Shown here in pieces: positions 63,130 to 64,000 of a DNA stretch of 64,000 bases. The stretch is taken from assembly GCA_947475415.1 (NCBI GenBank), contig CANJLH010000004.1, positions 248,001 through 312,000 of the forward strand, in the 5' to 3' direction. Positions within the stretch are counted from its first letter, which is position 1. Each line of letters begins with the position of its first letter. The DNA comes from Caulobacteraceae bacterium (GTDB lineage: Bacteria > Pseudomonadota > Alphaproteobacteria > Caulobacterales > Caulobacteraceae). Made by a program: the position numbers and the translations under genes. The notes under the pieces were generated by a model that saw nothing but the letters and a program-made list of their open reading frames with translations, did no database searches and had not been told where the DNA came from.

Positions 63130-64000
63130 ATGAATCTTCACGCGGTCTCAGCAACCATGGCCGCATTGTGCCGGACAATGCTCAGCTTTCCTCCGGCCAG
63201 AATGCGAAGTTCCACCCTCGAAATCGCGGCTCCGCGGCTGCCCCGGATCGACTTTCGTGGCAGAATTGTCGGCCTGGCCGCCCTCGGCGCGGCCGCGCCC
63301 CTGGGTATCGCCGCAGCCTGCGGCGTCGGCCCCTACCCGCTGGCGACAGGCCTCGGCGCCGTCATCCTGTGCCTGGCGGCCGTATCGCAATTGCTGTCGC
63401 CCGTAAGGATCGCCGCGCAGGAGTTGCGCGCCTGTGCGGACGGAGACGGTGAGGCGCCGGCTGATCCGCGCCGCGCCGACGGCGACAGCCTCCTGGACGA
63501 CGTGCGCAGGGTGTCCGATCAACTGGAAGTCTTGCGCGATCGTCTGAAGCACCGTCACCCGATCACAAAACTTCCGACCCGCGAGCCCTTCCTGTCGATC
63601 ATGTCCGAGGACATGCGCGGCCCACAGACCAGCGTGCTGGCCCTGATCCGCTTTGGCGATTACGACCGCCTGGCCGCCTTCGACCAGGACGCCGCCGATC
63701 GCGTCCTGACCGCCTTCGCCGCCCGGTTGGCAGCCGCGAACAGTTCCGACCGCCCCCTCGCGCATATCGACCGTGATGTCTTCGCCCTATGGTTCGCCGG
63801 CGTCGAGGAGGCCTCTGCCGCCGCCGCGGAAATGCAGGCGATCGCCGCCGTGCTCGCTGAGGAGATCGACGATGGCGAGGTGAAGGTGACCCCGGACATC
63901 GGACTGGGCGGCGCCATCCATCCCGACGATGGCGCGGATCCCCAGACCCTGATTCTGCGGGCTACGGCCGCCTTGCCGAAGCCCGGCCAGATGGTCGCCG
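63130..64000 (+). CDS. Membrane protein with degenerate GGDEF domain (3' end cut by window edge)
   Basis: An open frame of 290 codons running off the right edge. Two hydrophobic segments (about 46-62 and 69-92) lie near the N-terminus, then a linker, then a GGDEF-type domain from about 145 (KLPTREPFLSIM, FGDYDRLAAFDQDAADRVL). The signature is DRDVF in place of GGDEF, and the inhibitory RxxD is not visible, so it is not a cyclase. Degenerate GGDEF domains are often followed by an EAL domain, which would lie outside the window. The true start may be one of three ATGs within the first 25 codons. Confidence 0.72.
   Translation, partial: MNLHAVSATMAALCRTMLSFPPARMRSSTLEIAAPRLPRIDFRGRIVGLAALGAAAPLGIAAACGVGPYPLATGLGAVILCLAAVSQLLSPVRIAAQELRACADGDGEAPADPRRADGDSLLDDVRRVSDQLEVLRDRLKHRHPITKLPTREPFLSIMSEDMRGPQTSVLALIRFGDYDRLAAFDQDAADRVLTAFAARLAAANSSDRPLAHIDRDVFALWFAGVEEASAAAAEMQAIAAVLAEEIDDGEVKVTPDIGLGGAIHPDDGADPQTLILRATAALPKPGQMVA

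Noticed and set aside
62409..63452. Open frame of 347 codons on the plus strand
   Set aside because: It runs antisense to the acyl-CoA dehydrogenase and XRE genes and out of frame with the GGDEF-like gene.

Overview
The window is a gene-dense, high-GC bacterial chromosome segment with short intergenic gaps, many 4-base ATGA overlaps and no sign of mobile DNA. Its gene content points to an alphaproteobacterium of the Caulobacteraceae (Caulobacter/Phenylobacterium-like). The pointers are a PopA-like receiver-receiver-degenerate GGDEF protein beside mfd, sdhE and recG, a Ros/MucR regulator, an EcfG-type sigma factor with NepR-like small proteins, a KGG stress protein, and KDO/heptose lipopolysaccharide genes. 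The genus is inferred, since no marker gene was compared. I support about 62 protein genes (two cut by the window edges) and one tRNA-Arg(TCT). I see no rRNA, CRISPR array, insertion sequence, prophage or known riboswitch class.

Layout. 1-4.5 kb: a radical SAM enzyme cut at the left edge with two tandem paralogous small membrane proteins, a TetR regulator, two RNA methyltransferases and an NTF2-like protein. 4.5-12.4 kb: a lone receiver domain, the HrpB helicase, an amino acid permease, an MBL hydrolase, an OmpR-type two-component pair, a KGG stress protein and a NepR-like small protein. 12.5-22 kb: enoyl-CoA hydratase, an EF-G-like GTPase with a striking leader, a retropepsin-like protease, a methyltransferase, glutathione-dependent formaldehyde dehydrogenase, TusA, a BrkB-type membrane protein and a CoA-transferase/racemase. 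22-31 kb: popA-like, mfd, sdhE, recG and a DUF3089 protein. 31-37 kb: hldD-hldE-kdsA (inner-core LPS sugars), then a cysK-sseA-metC sulfur operon. 37-44.5 kb: tRNA-Arg, small enzymes, an AttH-FtsX-LolD-type export operon and MucR. 44.6-51.6 kb: a luciferase-like oxidoreductase, metY, a flavin reductase and the glcDEF glycolate oxidase operon. 51.9-52.7 kb: an EcfG-type sigma factor in a tail-to-tail overlap with a NepR-like gene. 53-64 kb: a thioredoxin-fold/2OG-oxygenase fusion, an oxoacid:ferredoxin oxidoreductase operon with its own flavoprotein, a beta-rich unknown, a GST-like protein, an acyl-CoA dehydrogenase, an XRE regulator and a GGDEF-like protein cut at the right edge.

Most of this is ordinary core chromosome. 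The points most worth following are: (i) the EF-G-like gene, which lacks the catalytic histidine of translational GTPases and has a 5' leader able to form two mutually exclusive hairpins, one hiding its ribosome binding site; (ii) several other proteins that have lost canonical residues (a MucR without a full zinc site, a DUF3089 protein with Glu for the nucleophilic Ser, a cysteine-free thioredoxin-fold domain fused to a 2OG oxygenase, two degenerate GGDEF domains); (iii) two NepR-like genes, one overlapping a sigma-factor gene antisense; (iv) an oxoacid oxidoreductase operon whose flavoprotein carries its own ferredoxin domain; and (v) a Tes-like radical SAM enzyme at the left edge.
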